NCBI GenBank assembly: GCA_964625855.1
Contig: CAZVFC010000032.1
Span: 37,816 to 101,815 of the forward strand
From: JAPLUA01 sp964625855
Lineage (GTDB): Bacteria > Verrucomicrobiota > Verrucomicrobiia > Limisphaerales > UBA8199
Direction: 5' to 3'
DNA length: 64,000 nucleotides
Within the stretch, counting starts at the first letter, position 1, and every line of letters begins with the position of its first letter. The notes beneath the pieces are model-generated. The model searched no databases, was not told the origin of the DNA, and saw nothing but the letters and a program-made list of their open reading frames with translations. Shown here piece by piece: positions 46,762 through 57,100 of this stretch. Made by a program: the position numbers and the translations under genes.

Positions 46762-46842
46762 GTTTGTTGGCGCAATGGGTGCATAGGTCTCGGAGGCGCT
46801 TGTGATCAACAAAGTGGAACCGCTCCAGCAGCCCGAGCGGGA

Positions 46843-46962
46843 GTTGATTACCCCGTCGCCGGTGGACTGGCAGTCATACTGAACGGTTACCCGTGGGTGC
46901 CGATGAAGGTTGACCTCCTCGTCAACGATTCGCCCGCAAACCTCCGCAAACTGCTGGGTTAA
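46843..46962 (+). pseudogene. Remnant of a nucleotidyltransferase-like protein
   Basis: The frame reads V-D-Y-P-V-A-G-G-L-A-V-I-L-N-G-Y-P-W-V-P-M-K-V-D-L-L-V-N-D-S-P-A-N-L-R-K-L-L and stops. It resembles the GG-x-A-x-x-x-H-G-x-x-R-x-T-x-D-x-D-L-L-V-D core of small nucleotidyltransferase-fold proteins. The H and one metal-binding Asp are changed (N, K), the upstream part is not recognisable, and there is no start. Called on motif resemblance. Confidence 0.4.
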
Positions 46963-47171
46963 CGCACAAGCAGGCGGTAGGACCGCTGGGAGAAGTTTGT
47001 CCAGCCAGGGTTGCAGAAGTGGAGCGGGCTCGAGCTGAGGGTGTTGGTGGCGCTGCCGTTGAAGTGGATGGCGTTGGAGCCGATGAAAGTGAGCGGGCTC
47101 TCAGCCCTCGCGGTGAGAGGACTGAATGAACGGACGACGATGAGAAGGGGGTAACGGGAGTCGTTGCTGTG
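46959..47171 (-). pseudogene. C-terminal remnant of a secreted beta-helix-type protein
   Basis: The minus-strand frame ends ...F-N-G-S-A-T-N-T-L-S-S-S-P-L-H-F-C-N-P-G-W-T-N-F-S-Q-R-S-Y-R-L-L-V-R. It aligns with the end of the beta-helix protein at 49460 (T-N-T-L-G-S-G-S-L-Y-F-C-D-P-A-C-T-D-F-T-R-R-C-Y-R-L-L-A-P). There is no start codon with a signal peptide and a stop bounds it upstream. It is the tail of a lost paralogue. Confidence 0.6.
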
Positions 47172-47205
47172 TCATAGAAAACCTCTCGCGTCAGGAAGAA
47201 CACGA

Positions 47206-49404
47206 TCATTCGTACCGCAAGGGAATCTGGATATACCGCCCCGGGTCAGCCCGGTTCAACTCCTCGACGATGTCATCCACATTTCCCAGCGCCGCCATGC
47301 CGCGCTCGCCCGTCAAGGTGTCCATGACGGTGCGCTCGCCACGGATGGCCTCGGCGAAGTCCGCGCCGGCGAAGGAGCGCATGTCCGAACCAGATTGGAG
47401 CGATTGCAGGCACCCATCAAATACCTGCTGCGTGCTGGCAATGGACTGCTGGCTGACCTCGAAGTTCCTCTGCATCGTCCGGACCATTCTCTGGCCCGCC
47501 TGAAACCGCGCGTTCAGCTCCGCCACCGCCTGGGCCGAAGCTTGCCGGATCGCGGCGGGGTTGACTTGGTACGAACGCGCAATGGCCACCATGACGGGCC
47601 AGTCGCGGTCGAAAACCCCATCCGGGGCCGCCAACTCCCAGCGCACATGGTACATCCAGGTCCCCGGGGCCAAGGGGAACGTCTCGATCGCCGCGCGCGA
47701 CCGATAGCGGGAAGCGGTCCCACCCGCCCGCTTCGTAAAGGCGAAATACACCTCGGCAGCCTGGCCGTTGGGACGCACGGGCGTGGCGGGTCTTGGAGCT
47801 TCGAGCAGACCCTCCAGTTCGATCGCCGGTCCGCCGTTACCCTCGCTGCTCTGGCTGAATTGGGGGAACAGATTCTGCATCGCCTCCACCGGGCCCGTGA
47901 ACGGGGCCACGAGCATCTGTTGCGTCTGCGGAAGGAACCCCCAAGGCCTTTGCGCCAGCGGCGAATCCGGTGTCGTGATGGAGAGACCCCGGTCCAAACC
48001 GATTATCTGGCCGGCGGGTCCCTCAACTCTGACACCGTGAGCGGCGGTTTGCTCTGCCGTCCGCCACCCTGCCGGAAGCTGGATCGAACCGGTGCCGTCC
48101 GGGAAGCAATACACGCTCATGGGAACGGTCGGCGCCGTCGCATCCGCTGCCGCAGCCCCGGCGGTGAGCTTCGACCACTCCAGCGCCGGCGCATCGGCCT
48201 GGCAATACGTGACCGAAATGTCAGCCCCGCCTTGTTGTCCCGCCGTGCAGACCACCAGGCCCTTCACCGGCCGCCCCTTTAGTCTGGCCGTGAAGGGCGC
48301 TCCCGCCCATTGCTGCTGCCTCGCGTCAACACAAGCGGACACAGCTTCCAGCCGGGCGTCAAACCAACCTGCCAGATCGGTCAGTGTAGCCACCAGCGCT
48401 GCCAGCAGGGACGGGGCGGCGGATTTGTTCGTCGCCAACCGTTTGCCGGCGGCCGTGGTCGCGGCTACCACATAGCCCGCCGGCGCCTCCGCCTCACGTT
48501 CGTTCGGCGCACCTGCACCAACCCGTAATCGCTCCACCACACGTTCCCCGGCGCTGCTGTCCGGGCCAGTCGTCAAGCGCATCTGCGTCTGCCCTGCGTT
48601 GGCTATCGAAGTCCGGACAGGCGCCCCGAAGGGACCTGGCATCAGTACGATTCCTTCCCCACGGCTGACCCCATGGAGTTGGGACTGCACCAACCTGCCA
48701 CTCTCCAGGTCGAGCCAGATGGAACCCTTGGTTTCTTCGGTCATGACCATCTCCCCCTGGTGCTTGACGATGCGCAGGCAGAGTCTGACTTCCGCCGCTC
48801 GCTGACCGTTGATCGTGGCAACCGAGACCAGCTCCGAGACTCCTGTGACCTGATCCGGCCCGCTGAGTTGATAAGTCCGCCTGGCCTGCGGCAGGTCCGG
48901 CTCCCATTGCTCGCCGACCGCCACGGGATGGTCTGGTCGGCCTTCGTTGGTGTACAAGTACGCTCCGAGTTCCTGCTGCGCGGCCATATCCACCACGCTC
49001 CCCATCCCGCCCTCGATCTCATTCGTGATCCGCCCATCGGCTTGGCGCCGCACCGTGACCGCCCGGCCGGCGAAGGGATACGGGACACTCTGTTCCGGGC
49101 CCATCTGCGCGAGGGTCGTGGCGCACGCTGGATCGAAGCTCACCCGGATGGCCGCAGGAACCCCCTCGCTTGCCGCCAGCACCGTGATGTTGCCCTTGCG
49201 CACGGAGCGCAGGCTCTGCGCGCACGACATCGGCATCTGGCGCTCGGCTGACATCTGGGATTGCTGGCGCCCCTCGAATACCTGCTCGAACCCCCAACTC
49301 TGGCCGGCGCGTAAACGCAACCTCAGGTCATACTTCTCGTCTCGTGCCGCCACCACGCCGACGAGCAGCATCGGCAAACACACACAGATAATTAACTCCC
49401 ACAT
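47206..49404 (-). CDS. Large exported protein of unknown function
   Basis: A 732-residue protein starting MWELIICVCLPMLLVGVVAARDEKYDLRLRL, a Sec signal followed by an acidic-basic beta-rich start. The N-terminal 250 residues (GQSWGFEQVFEGRQQSQM... and LDLESGRLVQSQLHG) resemble the general pattern of DUF6263-like lipoproteins that describe surfactant-like beta folds; I mention this as resemblance only. The middle and C-terminal parts are not recognised; the last 130 residues (ARFQAGQRMVRTMQRNFEVSQQSIAS) are mostly helical. It lies 55 nt downstream of the beta-helix protein gene on the same strand, so the two may be cotranscribed. Confidence 0.65.
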   Translation of the reverse strand: MWELIICVCLPMLLVGVVAARDEKYDLRLRLRAGQSWGFEQVFEGRQQSQMSAERQMPMSCAQSLRSVRKGNITVLAASEGVPAAIRVSFDPACATTLAQMGPEQSVPYPFAGRAVTVRRQADGRITNEIEGGMGSVVDMAAQQELGAYLYTNEGRPDHPVAVGEQWEPDLPQARRTYQLSGPDQVTGVSELVSVATINGQRAAEVRLCLRIVKHQGEMVMTEETKGSIWLDLESGRLVQSQLHGVSRGEGIVLMPGPFGAPVRTSIANAGQTQMRLTTGPDSSAGERVVERLRVGAGAPNEREAEAPAGYVVAATTAAGKRLATNKSAAPSLLAALVATLTDLAGWFDARLEAVSACVDARQQQWAGAPFTARLKGRPVKGLVVCTAGQQGGADISVTYCQADAPALEWSKLTAGAAAADATAPTVPMSVYCFPDGTGSIQLPAGWRTAEQTAAHGVRVEGPAGQIIGLDRGLSITTPDSPLAQRPWGFLPQTQQMLVAPFTGPVEAMQNLFPQFSQSSEGNGGPAIELEGLLEAPRPATPVRPNGQAAEVYFAFTKRAGGTASRYRSRAAIETFPLAPGTWMYHVRWELAAPDGVFDRDWPVMVAIARSYQVNPAAIRQASAQAVAELNARFQAGQRMVRTMQRNFEVSQQSIASTQQVFDGCLQSLQSGSDMRSFAGADFAEAIRGERTVMDTLTGERGMAALGNVDDIVEELNRADPGRYIQIPLRYE

Positions 49405-49459
49405 GTCATGATCCTTTCCTCGTGCTGGCGCGAGCGGACTCTGCCTGTTGTTCTGGGCC

Positions 49460-52459
49460 TCACGGGGCCAGCAAGCGGTAACACCGTCGAGTGAAGTCGG
49501 TGCAGGCCGGGTCGCAGAAATAGAGCGAGCCCGACCCGAGGGTGTTGGTGGCCAGGGGGGTCCAGTTCAGCAAGTTGGTCGAGCACTGGACGACGGCAAC
49601 CTGGCCTGAGGCGCCGCTGATGTTGAACCCGAAGCGGTTGGTGCGGAATCCGAACCAACCGTCGTCGCACAGGATGCGCAGCGGTACGGGGGACAGCTCG
49701 AACGCGCCGAGGTCGTAACCGGCAACGCCGTCGTGGTTGCCGTCGAGGGGACGCGAGACACAGTCGAGGTCGGTCGGCGGGGCGTCGAGGGGCGAGCCGG
49801 CGTCTATGCAGGGAGAGGTTGGGAGAAGGTGGTAGTCTCCGGCGGCGGGGTTGACGAACTGCGGGCTGACGCGCAGGTCTGTGGGACCGGGAGAGAGGTT
49901 CTGGTAGTCGTAGTAAGAATTGTTGGCCACACAGTTGTTGCGCAAGATTGGGGAGGCCACTTTCTGGCCGAGGAAGATGCCCGAGGTGTTGGAAGCGATA
50001 ATGTTGTTGGCGAGGATGATGGCGTTCGGGTTCGGGACGGAGATGTCCAGGGCGATGGCCCCGCCGTTCTCCACGTGGCGCTCGCCGATGTTCCGGGCGA
50101 AAGTGTTATTGACGATCAGGATCGAGGCGGTGGCGCTGGCCACCTGGCAGTAGAGCCCGCCGCCGGTCATGCCCCAATAGACGCTGTTACTAACAAAGAG
50201 GTTGTTCTGGATCAGGCCGTTGCCGAGGGGAGTAAGGATGCAGAAGCCTGCGCCGGACAGGCCAGAGATGTTGCCTTGGACCGTGTTCCCCTCGAGGGCA
50301 AGGTCACCCGAGGAATGGAGCGTAACCGCGCCGTGGGTCGGACCGCCATAGGCCGCATACAGTGAGTTGTTCAAGATGGTGTTGCCAGCGATTCGCTCGG
50401 AGGAGAACAAGGTGTGAATGGCCGCTCCGACATCGGCATTATTCCCGCTCAGAAGGTTACCTTCGATGACCGGATAGGAGGATTCGCAGCCGATGCCGCC
50501 GCCGACGGCGGTATAGGTCGTCAGGATTTCGTTTTGCATGATCCGGTTGCCGGTGATCAGGGCGTGGCCCAAATAGCAGAAGATGCCTGCCCCGCGCGAT
50601 GCGGTACCGGCAGGGCTGCCGAGCGAGTTCGAGCAGATAAGATTGTTGGCAATGACGGGCGAGCTGACCTGGCAATAAATACCACCACCGTCGCCGTCCG
50701 GATGATCTACCGGCGTCGGATACGGGCTGAGGCTGCCGCCGGTATAGCGGCCCCCGTTACAGGCGGTGAACCCATCCAAACCGCTTACGCGGAAACCTCC
50801 ATTCCGGCACCACACGACTCGAGGCAGGCCGCCGCCATCCAGGACGGTGGGGCGGGCCGAGGGATTACGTCCGGCGCGGTTGGTTTCCATGCCGGCGAAC
50901 CCACCGTAAAGGTGGGTGAACGCCGAGAGCGTCACGTGCTGCGTGTAGCAGCCCTGAGCGACCCACACCTCTCCTCCGGAAACCCAATTGGCGGCGGCAT
51001 CTATCCCGCCCTGCACGGTCAGTTTGGCGGTTGCCCAGCTCAGACCGTCGGCGGCGTCGTTACCAGTTGGGGCGACGCGAATGATCCGTGTAGGGAGGTC
51101 CCAATTGACGCCAGACGCTTCATAGGCGCCGATATCCACGGTACCATTGGCGATGCGAGTTTGGCCGTCGAGGTCCGGCCAATCGGGGTCGGCGGAGGCA
51201 TTCTGGCCGGCGTTGATGCAGGGGGAGCCCGCTAGCAGATGCAGGTTCCCGATCCTGTGATTCGCCAGCCGCGGCTCGGCCGAGATATTGCCATTGAGGC
51301 CGGTGGCATTGGTCAAGCCGATGTAGTCCGTATTAATGCCCAGGTTGGTGTTACCATAGACATTGTTATAGGCAAGGACGGCGTTGGTGTTGAATTGAAA
51401 CAACCCCGCGGCATTGAACGCCACCAGATTGTTGCAGTTGGTGGGGGAGGTGTCTCCCCAGTAAAGACCGGCCCCGCTGTTGGCGACGATGGTGTTATTG
51501 AGCACGGCCCCGCCGGCGTCGGGCGAGGCGAACAAGGCGATGCCGCCAGCGTCGTACCCGGCATTGGCGGCGATCACGTTATTGACAAGCCGCGGTGTGG
51601 CCTCGGTGCGGAGGATGCGGGTTCCGCTCGGGCTGGTCCCGGCCGCGTAGATGCCGCCGCCGCCGGGATTGCCCAGATAAGCCCGGTTGGCGGAGTTGGC
51701 GGTGATGTAGTTGTTGGCGATGACCGGACGCGAGTGGCGGGGGTCGAAGATGTCGCCAGCAGTGAAGATGGCGATCCCGCCCCCGGCGCCACCGACCGTG
51801 TTGCGCGCGATCAGATTCCAAGCGATCAGGGGAGAGGAGGCGACCACCGCTACTCCGCCGCCGCTTGAACGATCGGCGATGCCCTGGTTGTCGGCGATGA
51901 CGTTGTTGGTAATGACCGGGTGCTGTTGCGAGCCGCCTGCGCTGTAGTAACTCTCGACGTAAACACCTGCACCACAAGAGTCGGCACTATTCAAATAGAT
52001 CTTGTTGTTCGCTATTACGGCGCCGGCGTTGGCCAACCGCACCCCACCTCCCACGGAGGAGGTGCCGCCCGTAATCAGCATGCCGTCCAGGCGCGTGTCC
52101 GCGCCCGCGTTCGCGATAGTAACGATCGGTCCATTGGTGACATACGAGTTGAGCACCGAGAGATTGGTGGCCCAGTTGCGCTGGCTCAGGTCTGTTTCGG
52201 TGCCGGCAAAGCCGCCGTAGAGGCTCACGCCGCTCGGCACCGTGACGCACTCGACGTACATCCCCGCGGCCACCCAGACCTGGTCTCCGGAAGCGGCGGC
52301 CGCCAGCGCGCTGGAAACCGTCTTTTTCGCCTGCTCCCAGCCCTGGCCCGAGAGCGCGTCGTTCCCATTGGTCTTAACGCAATGCACCTGGCCCGCGCGA
52401 GTGAAGGGACACCATGACAAGAGCGCCATCAAGGCACACAGTTGGAGGTGATGGAACAT
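49460..52459 (-). CDS. Secreted right-handed beta-helix protein (choice-of-anchor Q type), internally duplicated
   Basis: About 999 residues from the ATG at 52459, which is preceded by an AGAGG ribosome-binding site and gives a clean signal peptide (MFHHLQLCALMALLSWCPFTRA). An ATG at 52504 would add 15 residues. Two halves repeat the same plan: a D-A-L-S/DGLSWATAK-type start, VWVAAGMYVECVTVPSGVSLYGGFAGTETDLSQRN and later VWVAQGCYTQHVTLSAFTHLYGGFAGMETN, each followed by rungs with NNxI(I/V)A motifs. This is the polymorphic outer-membrane-like parallel beta-helix seen in polysaccharide-binding or lyase-like surface proteins. The C-terminus carries the module ending RRCYRLLAP. A duplicated leader element (52466-52722) lies upstream. 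Confidence 0.85.
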   Translation of the reverse strand: MFHHLQLCALMALLSWCPFTRAGQVHCVKTNGNDALSGQGWEQAKKTVSSALAAAASGDQVWVAAGMYVECVTVPSGVSLYGGFAGTETDLSQRNWATNLSVLNSYVTNGPIVTIANAGADTRLDGMLITGGTSSVGGGVRLANAGAVIANNKIYLNSADSCGAGVYVESYYSAGGSQQHPVITNNVIADNQGIADRSSGGGVAVVASSPLIAWNLIARNTVGGAGGGIAIFTAGDIFDPRHSRPVIANNYITANSANRAYLGNPGGGGIYAAGTSPSGTRILRTEATPRLVNNVIAANAGYDAGGIALFASPDAGGAVLNNTIVANSGAGLYWGDTSPTNCNNLVAFNAAGLFQFNTNAVLAYNNVYGNTNLGINTDYIGLTNATGLNGNISAEPRLANHRIGNLHLLAGSPCINAGQNASADPDWPDLDGQTRIANGTVDIGAYEASGVNWDLPTRIIRVAPTGNDAADGLSWATAKLTVQGGIDAAANWVSGGEVWVAQGCYTQHVTLSAFTHLYGGFAGMETNRAGRNPSARPTVLDGGGLPRVVWCRNGGFRVSGLDGFTACNGGRYTGGSLSPYPTPVDHPDGDGGGIYCQVSSPVIANNLICSNSLGSPAGTASRGAGIFCYLGHALITGNRIMQNEILTTYTAVGGGIGCESSYPVIEGNLLSGNNADVGAAIHTLFSSERIAGNTILNNSLYAAYGGPTHGAVTLHSSGDLALEGNTVQGNISGLSGAGFCILTPLGNGLIQNNLFVSNSVYWGMTGGGLYCQVASATASILIVNNTFARNIGERHVENGGAIALDISVPNPNAIILANNIIASNTSGIFLGQKVASPILRNNCVANNSYYDYQNLSPGPTDLRVSPQFVNPAAGDYHLLPTSPCIDAGSPLDAPPTDLDCVSRPLDGNHDGVAGYDLGAFELSPVPLRILCDDGWFGFRTNRFGFNISGASGQVAVVQCSTNLLNWTPLATNTLGSGSLYFCDPACTDFTRRCYRLLAP

Positions 52460-52465
52460 ACCGCT

Positions 52466-52722
52466 GCCTCTTTGCTTCAAGCTCAAACTCGACCAAGTCT
52501 TCATGGCAATGCTCTTCTGGTTGGCGAGCAGAACCGCCGAGCCCAAGGCGCCGTGACTCCGCTCTCACAGTCTTCGAAACGACAACCCACTCGTCGGCGC
52601 GCATTGTACGCGCCACGGTGAAGTTCCCGCTACTGCTGGATTGACCTTTTTCTTGTCGTATTTTAACCTGCTCAAATAGGGACCACGAGATCACGGACCG
52701 CGGGACTGCGAACAGCGAAGAC
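52466..52722 (-). repeat. Duplicated leader element, copy 1
   Basis: About 255 bp closely resembling 61265-61529, with a near-identical core (GCTACTGCTGGATTGACC followed by TTTTTCTTGTCG and TATTTTAACCTGCTCAAA on the plus strand). It abuts the start of the beta-helix gene, its edge supplying the AGAGG ribosome-binding site. Probably a promoter plus leader RNA. Confidence 0.8.
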
Positions 52723-52954
52723 CCCAAGACGCCAAGACCCCAAGACGCGAAGCAACTTGCGTCGAGGGCTTGAGGCCCGTTGCCGCCTGAGCGATGGGTC
52801 GGTCCTGAATAACGCGCAGTAAAGGCGTAAATCACTAGGGCGCAGGCACTTGCAGATGAGCACGCAATCCCCTGGCAGGGAAGACTGGAGTCGGGCTCGC
52901 CCACCCCACCTCGCTTGGTCTGCGCACCGGCCGGGTCCCGGAGAGCCTGGACAA

Positions 52955-53028
52955 GTACCAGACACGTACGAGACAGTACCTGGCTTAATAGAAATTCTAT
53001 TAAGCCAGGTACTGTCTCGTACGTGTCT
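52955..53028. repeat. Perfect 34-bp inverted repeat with 10-11-nt GTAC periodicity
   Basis: 52960-52993 and 52995-53028 are perfect inverted repeats around a single A. GTAC recurs at 52955, 52966 and 52976 on the left and 53009 and 53019 on the right, i.e. at 11 or 10 nt. The inner part (CTTAATAGAA) is AT-rich and unlike the outer units. Confidence 0.92.
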
Positions 53029-53290
53029 ATGCCCTGGCTACCGCACGGCCTGTCGGAGCCACGGCCGCCGGGCCGACTCCGGGAACGGCCGGGTCTGGGA
53101 GGGGGCGCGGGGCAACGCGGGCCGGAGGAAGCCTCGGAACGTCGCCGGCCTCGGCCGGGACCGACTGGCGCGGCCAGCTTGGGAGCTGGCGCGCCGGGGT
53201 GTGGTCGGTAACAGGCACGCTGGTTTCGGCCATGGCCTGAGGAAAACTCAAATGTGTCGGGCCTTGTCTAAGCGCCATTCGGGTCGGTCC

Positions 53291-54124
53291 TCATGGCGCG
53301 GATTGGGGCCTGAATCGCCAGATAATATTTGCCCCCTTTTCCTGGGCCAAGATGGAGGCGGCGGAATAAGTCTTGGCATGTCCGTCGCCGAAGATCAGCA
53401 GCGCACGCCCGTGATCTCTGGCGTCGGCGAAATGGCGCGCAAACAGAGGCTTCAGGGCGGCGGGTGGGAGACTCGACAACTCCTTGACGAGGTCCCGGTC
53501 GGCGACCAGCGGTGTTCCCAGCCGCGGGTCTTGGGCGTTCGCCGCTCCGTTATACGGATCGAACACGTATCCGCGGTATTTCTCTTCCGTCGGCCCGCTG
53601 GCGGTATCGCCAAAGAGCGCTGTCCGGACCGGGCTTTCTATGAGCGTTGACTTGGTCGGCGTGGGGAAACCTTCGACTTTGGCGGGATCGTAGGCAGTCG
53701 AGGTCGTGTAGCCGATAGACGCAACGCCGCGGGCGGCCCAGTTTGAAGGAAAGCCAGTGAATGGTGCGCTCGGACAAAGAAAAGGCTTCTCGCTTCGGAT
53801 ATAGGGTTGAATCCTCGCAGGCCAGACGCGTTCCGGCTGGCTGGTTGGCGTGGTGTAGTCCGTTGAAGGTGGAAGCGTTTGATCATGCTCGTCAGTGTAC
53901 ATGGACACGGCCAGGCTGAGCTGGCGCCCGTTGGAGAGACAACTGGTTTCCTTCGCTCGCTCCTTGGCGCGAGCCAGTGTGGGCAGGAGCAGGGAAGCCA
54001 GGATCGCAATGATCGCGATCACCACCAACAATTCGATCAAGGTAAAGGCGGATTCAGACTTCCGCTGCCGCCCGCAAACCTGAACCAGCCCGAGGTCCGG
54101 CGGTGAGGGCAAGCAAGCACGCAT
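53291..54124 (-). CDS. Type IV pilin-like / type II secretion pseudopilin (prepilin N-terminal methylation)
   Basis: A 277-residue protein with a 27-residue basic leader followed by the prepilin motif F-T-L-I-E-L-L-V-V-I-A-I-I-A-I-L-A-S-L-L, with Glu5 present and Ala instead of Gly before the processing site. After the hydrophobic helix comes LARAKERAKETSCLSNGRQLSLAVSMYTDEHDQTLPP, the standard Verrucomicrobiota/Planctomycetota pseudopilin neck, and a globular domain ending with a F-G-D-G-H-A motif. Such proteins occur in many copies per genome and are processed by prepilin peptidase; a role in secretion or surface structures is assumed. It sits alone between surface-protein genes. Confidence 0.9.
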   Translation of the reverse strand: MRACLPSPPDLGLVQVCGRQRKSESAFTLIELLVVIAIIAILASLLLPTLARAKERAKETSCLSNGRQLSLAVSMYTDEHDQTLPPSTDYTTPTSQPERVWPARIQPYIRSEKPFLCPSAPFTGFPSNWAARGVASIGYTTSTAYDPAKVEGFPTPTKSTLIESPVRTALFGDTASGPTEEKYRGYVFDPYNGAANAQDPRLGTPLVADRDLVKELSSLPPAALKPLFARHFADARDHGRALLIFGDGHAKTYSAASILAQEKGANIIWRFRPQSAP

Positions 54125-54166
54125 AACTCAGCGAATTTGGAGTTAGAGTTGGAGGCCTGGCGCTGC

Positions 54167-57100
54167 TCAAGGCAGCAACTGCACGCGATAGTACCGTTGC
54201 GCTCCGACGGACGGGTCGGTCATGAACGCGACCGGGCCATTGGCCGTGACGTTGGGCATGAGCGGGGTCCAGGTCGCGCTCGTGAGGGCAGCCTTATATT
54301 GGAGCTGATAGACGCGTCCGCTGACTGAGAACCAGGTGATCACCACGTTGCTTGAGGTCACGACTGGCGCTAAAACGACGGGACGCGGGGCGCTGATGGT
54401 TAAAAGGGCCGCGGCGCTGGCGACACCGCCCGCCGCATTGGTCACCACGACCGAGTAACTACCAGCATCCGCCGGCTGCACGTGGCTGCGCGTGTACGTG
54501 CTGGCCTGCGCGCCGACGATGCTGGTGGAATTGAAGCGCCACTGATAGCTCAAAGGCGGAGTGCCGACGGCCACGACGTTGAACGTGGCGCTTTGGTCGG
54601 TGTTCACGGTTTGACTTTGCGGGTGCCCGGCAATGGTTGGCGGCAGGTTCAGCACCACCTGATCCACCCACGCGCGGTCTTGTCCACCCGCGATCGAGAC
54701 GTCTTTCGAGTAGCGCCAACGGAGCGTATGAAGTCCCTCACTCAGGTTGAAGGACCTTTGCTGCCAGTTGACTTCCCCGGAGATGCGCCCGCTTTGCAGC
54801 ACGCCATCCAGGTAGAACTCCAGGAAGTCGTAGTTAGTCTCCGAAGACACTTTCCACCAGAAGGTCAATAGTCCCGGCCCGGTTACGCTGGCTTGCATCC
54901 AGGCGTTCTGGTTATTAACGGACTCACCGGTTTGGGCCCCGTCCACGCCATCGTGGTTCGTCGCTGTCTGCCCGAACCAACCCACCTCGCCGTCGGTCGT
55001 CCAGACCCAATTGGTGGTGTCCAGCGCCTGCGCCAGCGGCATGGAGACGGTCAGCACCGCGATGGTGCTGGTGACGACGCCTTCGGAGTTGGTGACTACG
55101 ACGGTATAATTGCCCGCTTGGGAATCCATGACGTTGTTCAGTGCCAGCACGGGCTGAGTCGCCCCTGGAATCGGCTCGCCCGCACGACGCCACTGGAAGC
55201 TCAACGGCTCCGCGCCATCGGCGGTTACGTTGAGGGCAACGCTTGCCCCGGAGGCCACGGTCTTGCCGCGCGGTTGCTGCAAGATGCGCGGCGCCAGGCT
55301 GGCGCCGGCGTAGAGCGAGTATTCGTCGAAGACCAGGTAATTGTCGCCGGCCAGGGCGTTGCGCGGAAGCCAAACGGCGTCCACCTCGTTCAGCGTGAGG
55401 CCGAGACCGGTGTTGGAAATCGGCTGATGCTCGACCACCGAAGCGTAGCTTTGCCCGTCATACAAGAAGGCGCTCCATTGGTTGCGAGCAAAATCCATGA
55501 CGAGGTAGAGCCGGTAGAAGACTCCGTTCTCAAAATCGGTCCCCGTATAGACGTAGCTGCCGCTGCTGAGCCGGTAGTAGATGCCGAGATTGCTGTTGTC
55601 GAAATCCAGCGTGAACAAGCGGTCCCCGTTGAGGTTATACACCTGCCATTGGAAATCGTCCCACCGATTGACGCTCGAATCCACAATCTTCATCACCACG
55701 CTGAACGTGACCACCGGCCGCGTATTGGTGTCCGGCGTGTGGTTGACCGGCACCCAGAGGTAGGTTGAATTGGCGTTAGTCGGCGAATAGCCGAGCGCGG
55801 CGCTGTAGCCGAAACCGTAGGCGAACGACTCGACAAACCCGTTCAATCCCGTGCCCAATACGTCCCAGCCGTTTTGCCCATCGAGCGAGCCCCACACGTT
55901 GTAAAAGTCCGGGTAGTAGGGCTCGAAGGCGGTGTAATAGATCCAGTCGGTTGGCGTCACGGAAACCAGTCTCAGCATGAGGCTGCCGCTGTCACCATTG
56001 TAACCATCCACGGCAATGCGATACACCGCCCCGAAGGTCGCGCTGAAGGAGGCCTGGCTGGTCCGGTCTCCGCCCGAATCATCATCACTGACCATGAGGC
56101 TCAGGCTGCCGACGCTGCTGCCGGTGTAAACGCCAAGCGTCGTGTCGAAGCTGCTCCCGATGGTATCCACCCGCCAGGTGCCGCTGGCCGGCGCGGTCCA
56201 CACGTACCAAACCGACGCGCCGCCGGTGTTCCCGGCGTGATACGGCTCGCCCGACTCTTTGGTGGCGCCCACGTTTGCGCCCACCGCGACCGCGTTGCTG
56301 ACCAACAATTGGGCGTTGACGAAATTGTCATTAACCGGCGCGACCGTCACCACGAAGTTGCCCGCGCTGGTTGTGTTGCCATTGAGGGTCGTTACCTGGA
56401 TGGGGCCGGTGCTGGCGCCGGGCGGAACGGCGGCGATGATCTGCGTGCCGGAGTTGCTGGCTATGCCCGCGCTGACGCCGTTGAAGCGCACGGAAGTGGC
56501 TCCGGCGAGGTTCGTGCCGGTGATGGTGACCGTCGTGCCCACCGGCCCGCTGCCAGGCGTGAAATTGCTGATTTGCGGCAGGATCGGCAGATACGTCCAG
56601 TTCATCACGATGTTCCCAACCGCCCCGTTGACACCATCTATGGCCAAGCGATAGGTCGTGTTGCCGGCCGCGGTCAGCGTCAACTCGCTGGTCGCCTGGC
56701 TGCCCGAGTTATCGTTGCTGGCGACCAGTGAGAGCGCGTTCGCGCTGTCACCTACGTAAACCGCCAGGGCTGTGTCGAAGCTGCTCCCGTACGTGTCGAA
56801 TCGCCAGGTCCCGTTCCCGGGTGCCGTCCAGGCATACCAGACCGAACGGCCGCCCGGTCGGCCCGCGTGCTGTGGCTCGCCCGGCTCCGACGTGGCGCCG
56901 TCGTTGGAACCGGTGACCATTCCGTTTGTGCCGCCGAGCAGCGAGGCATTGGCAAAGTGGTCATTGCCGGGCCCCACCAGCACGGTGAAACTCGCGGCGC
57001 TGGTGGCCACTCCACCCGGAGCAGACACGCGCAGTAGGCCGGAGCTGGCCCCGCTGGGAACCACCGCGACGATCCGCGCCAACGAATCCACCGTGAAGGC

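Larger units (their letters stand above)
52460..53290. other. Intergenic region with repeated leader element and large palindrome
   Basis: About 830 bases without a convincing gene between two minus-strand genes. It contains copy 1 of the 255-bp leader element and the palindrome at 52955-53028. A run of CCAAGAC-type short repeats near 52720-52755 follows the element. Confidence 0.6.

Noticed and set aside
52374..52904. Possible protein encoded by the duplicated leader element (similar peptides at 52374-52904 and 61098-61604)
   Set aside because: The peptide similarity is explained by nucleotide homology of the element. The frames have different ends and no good start, and the best-conserved part is a T-rich noncoding-looking core.
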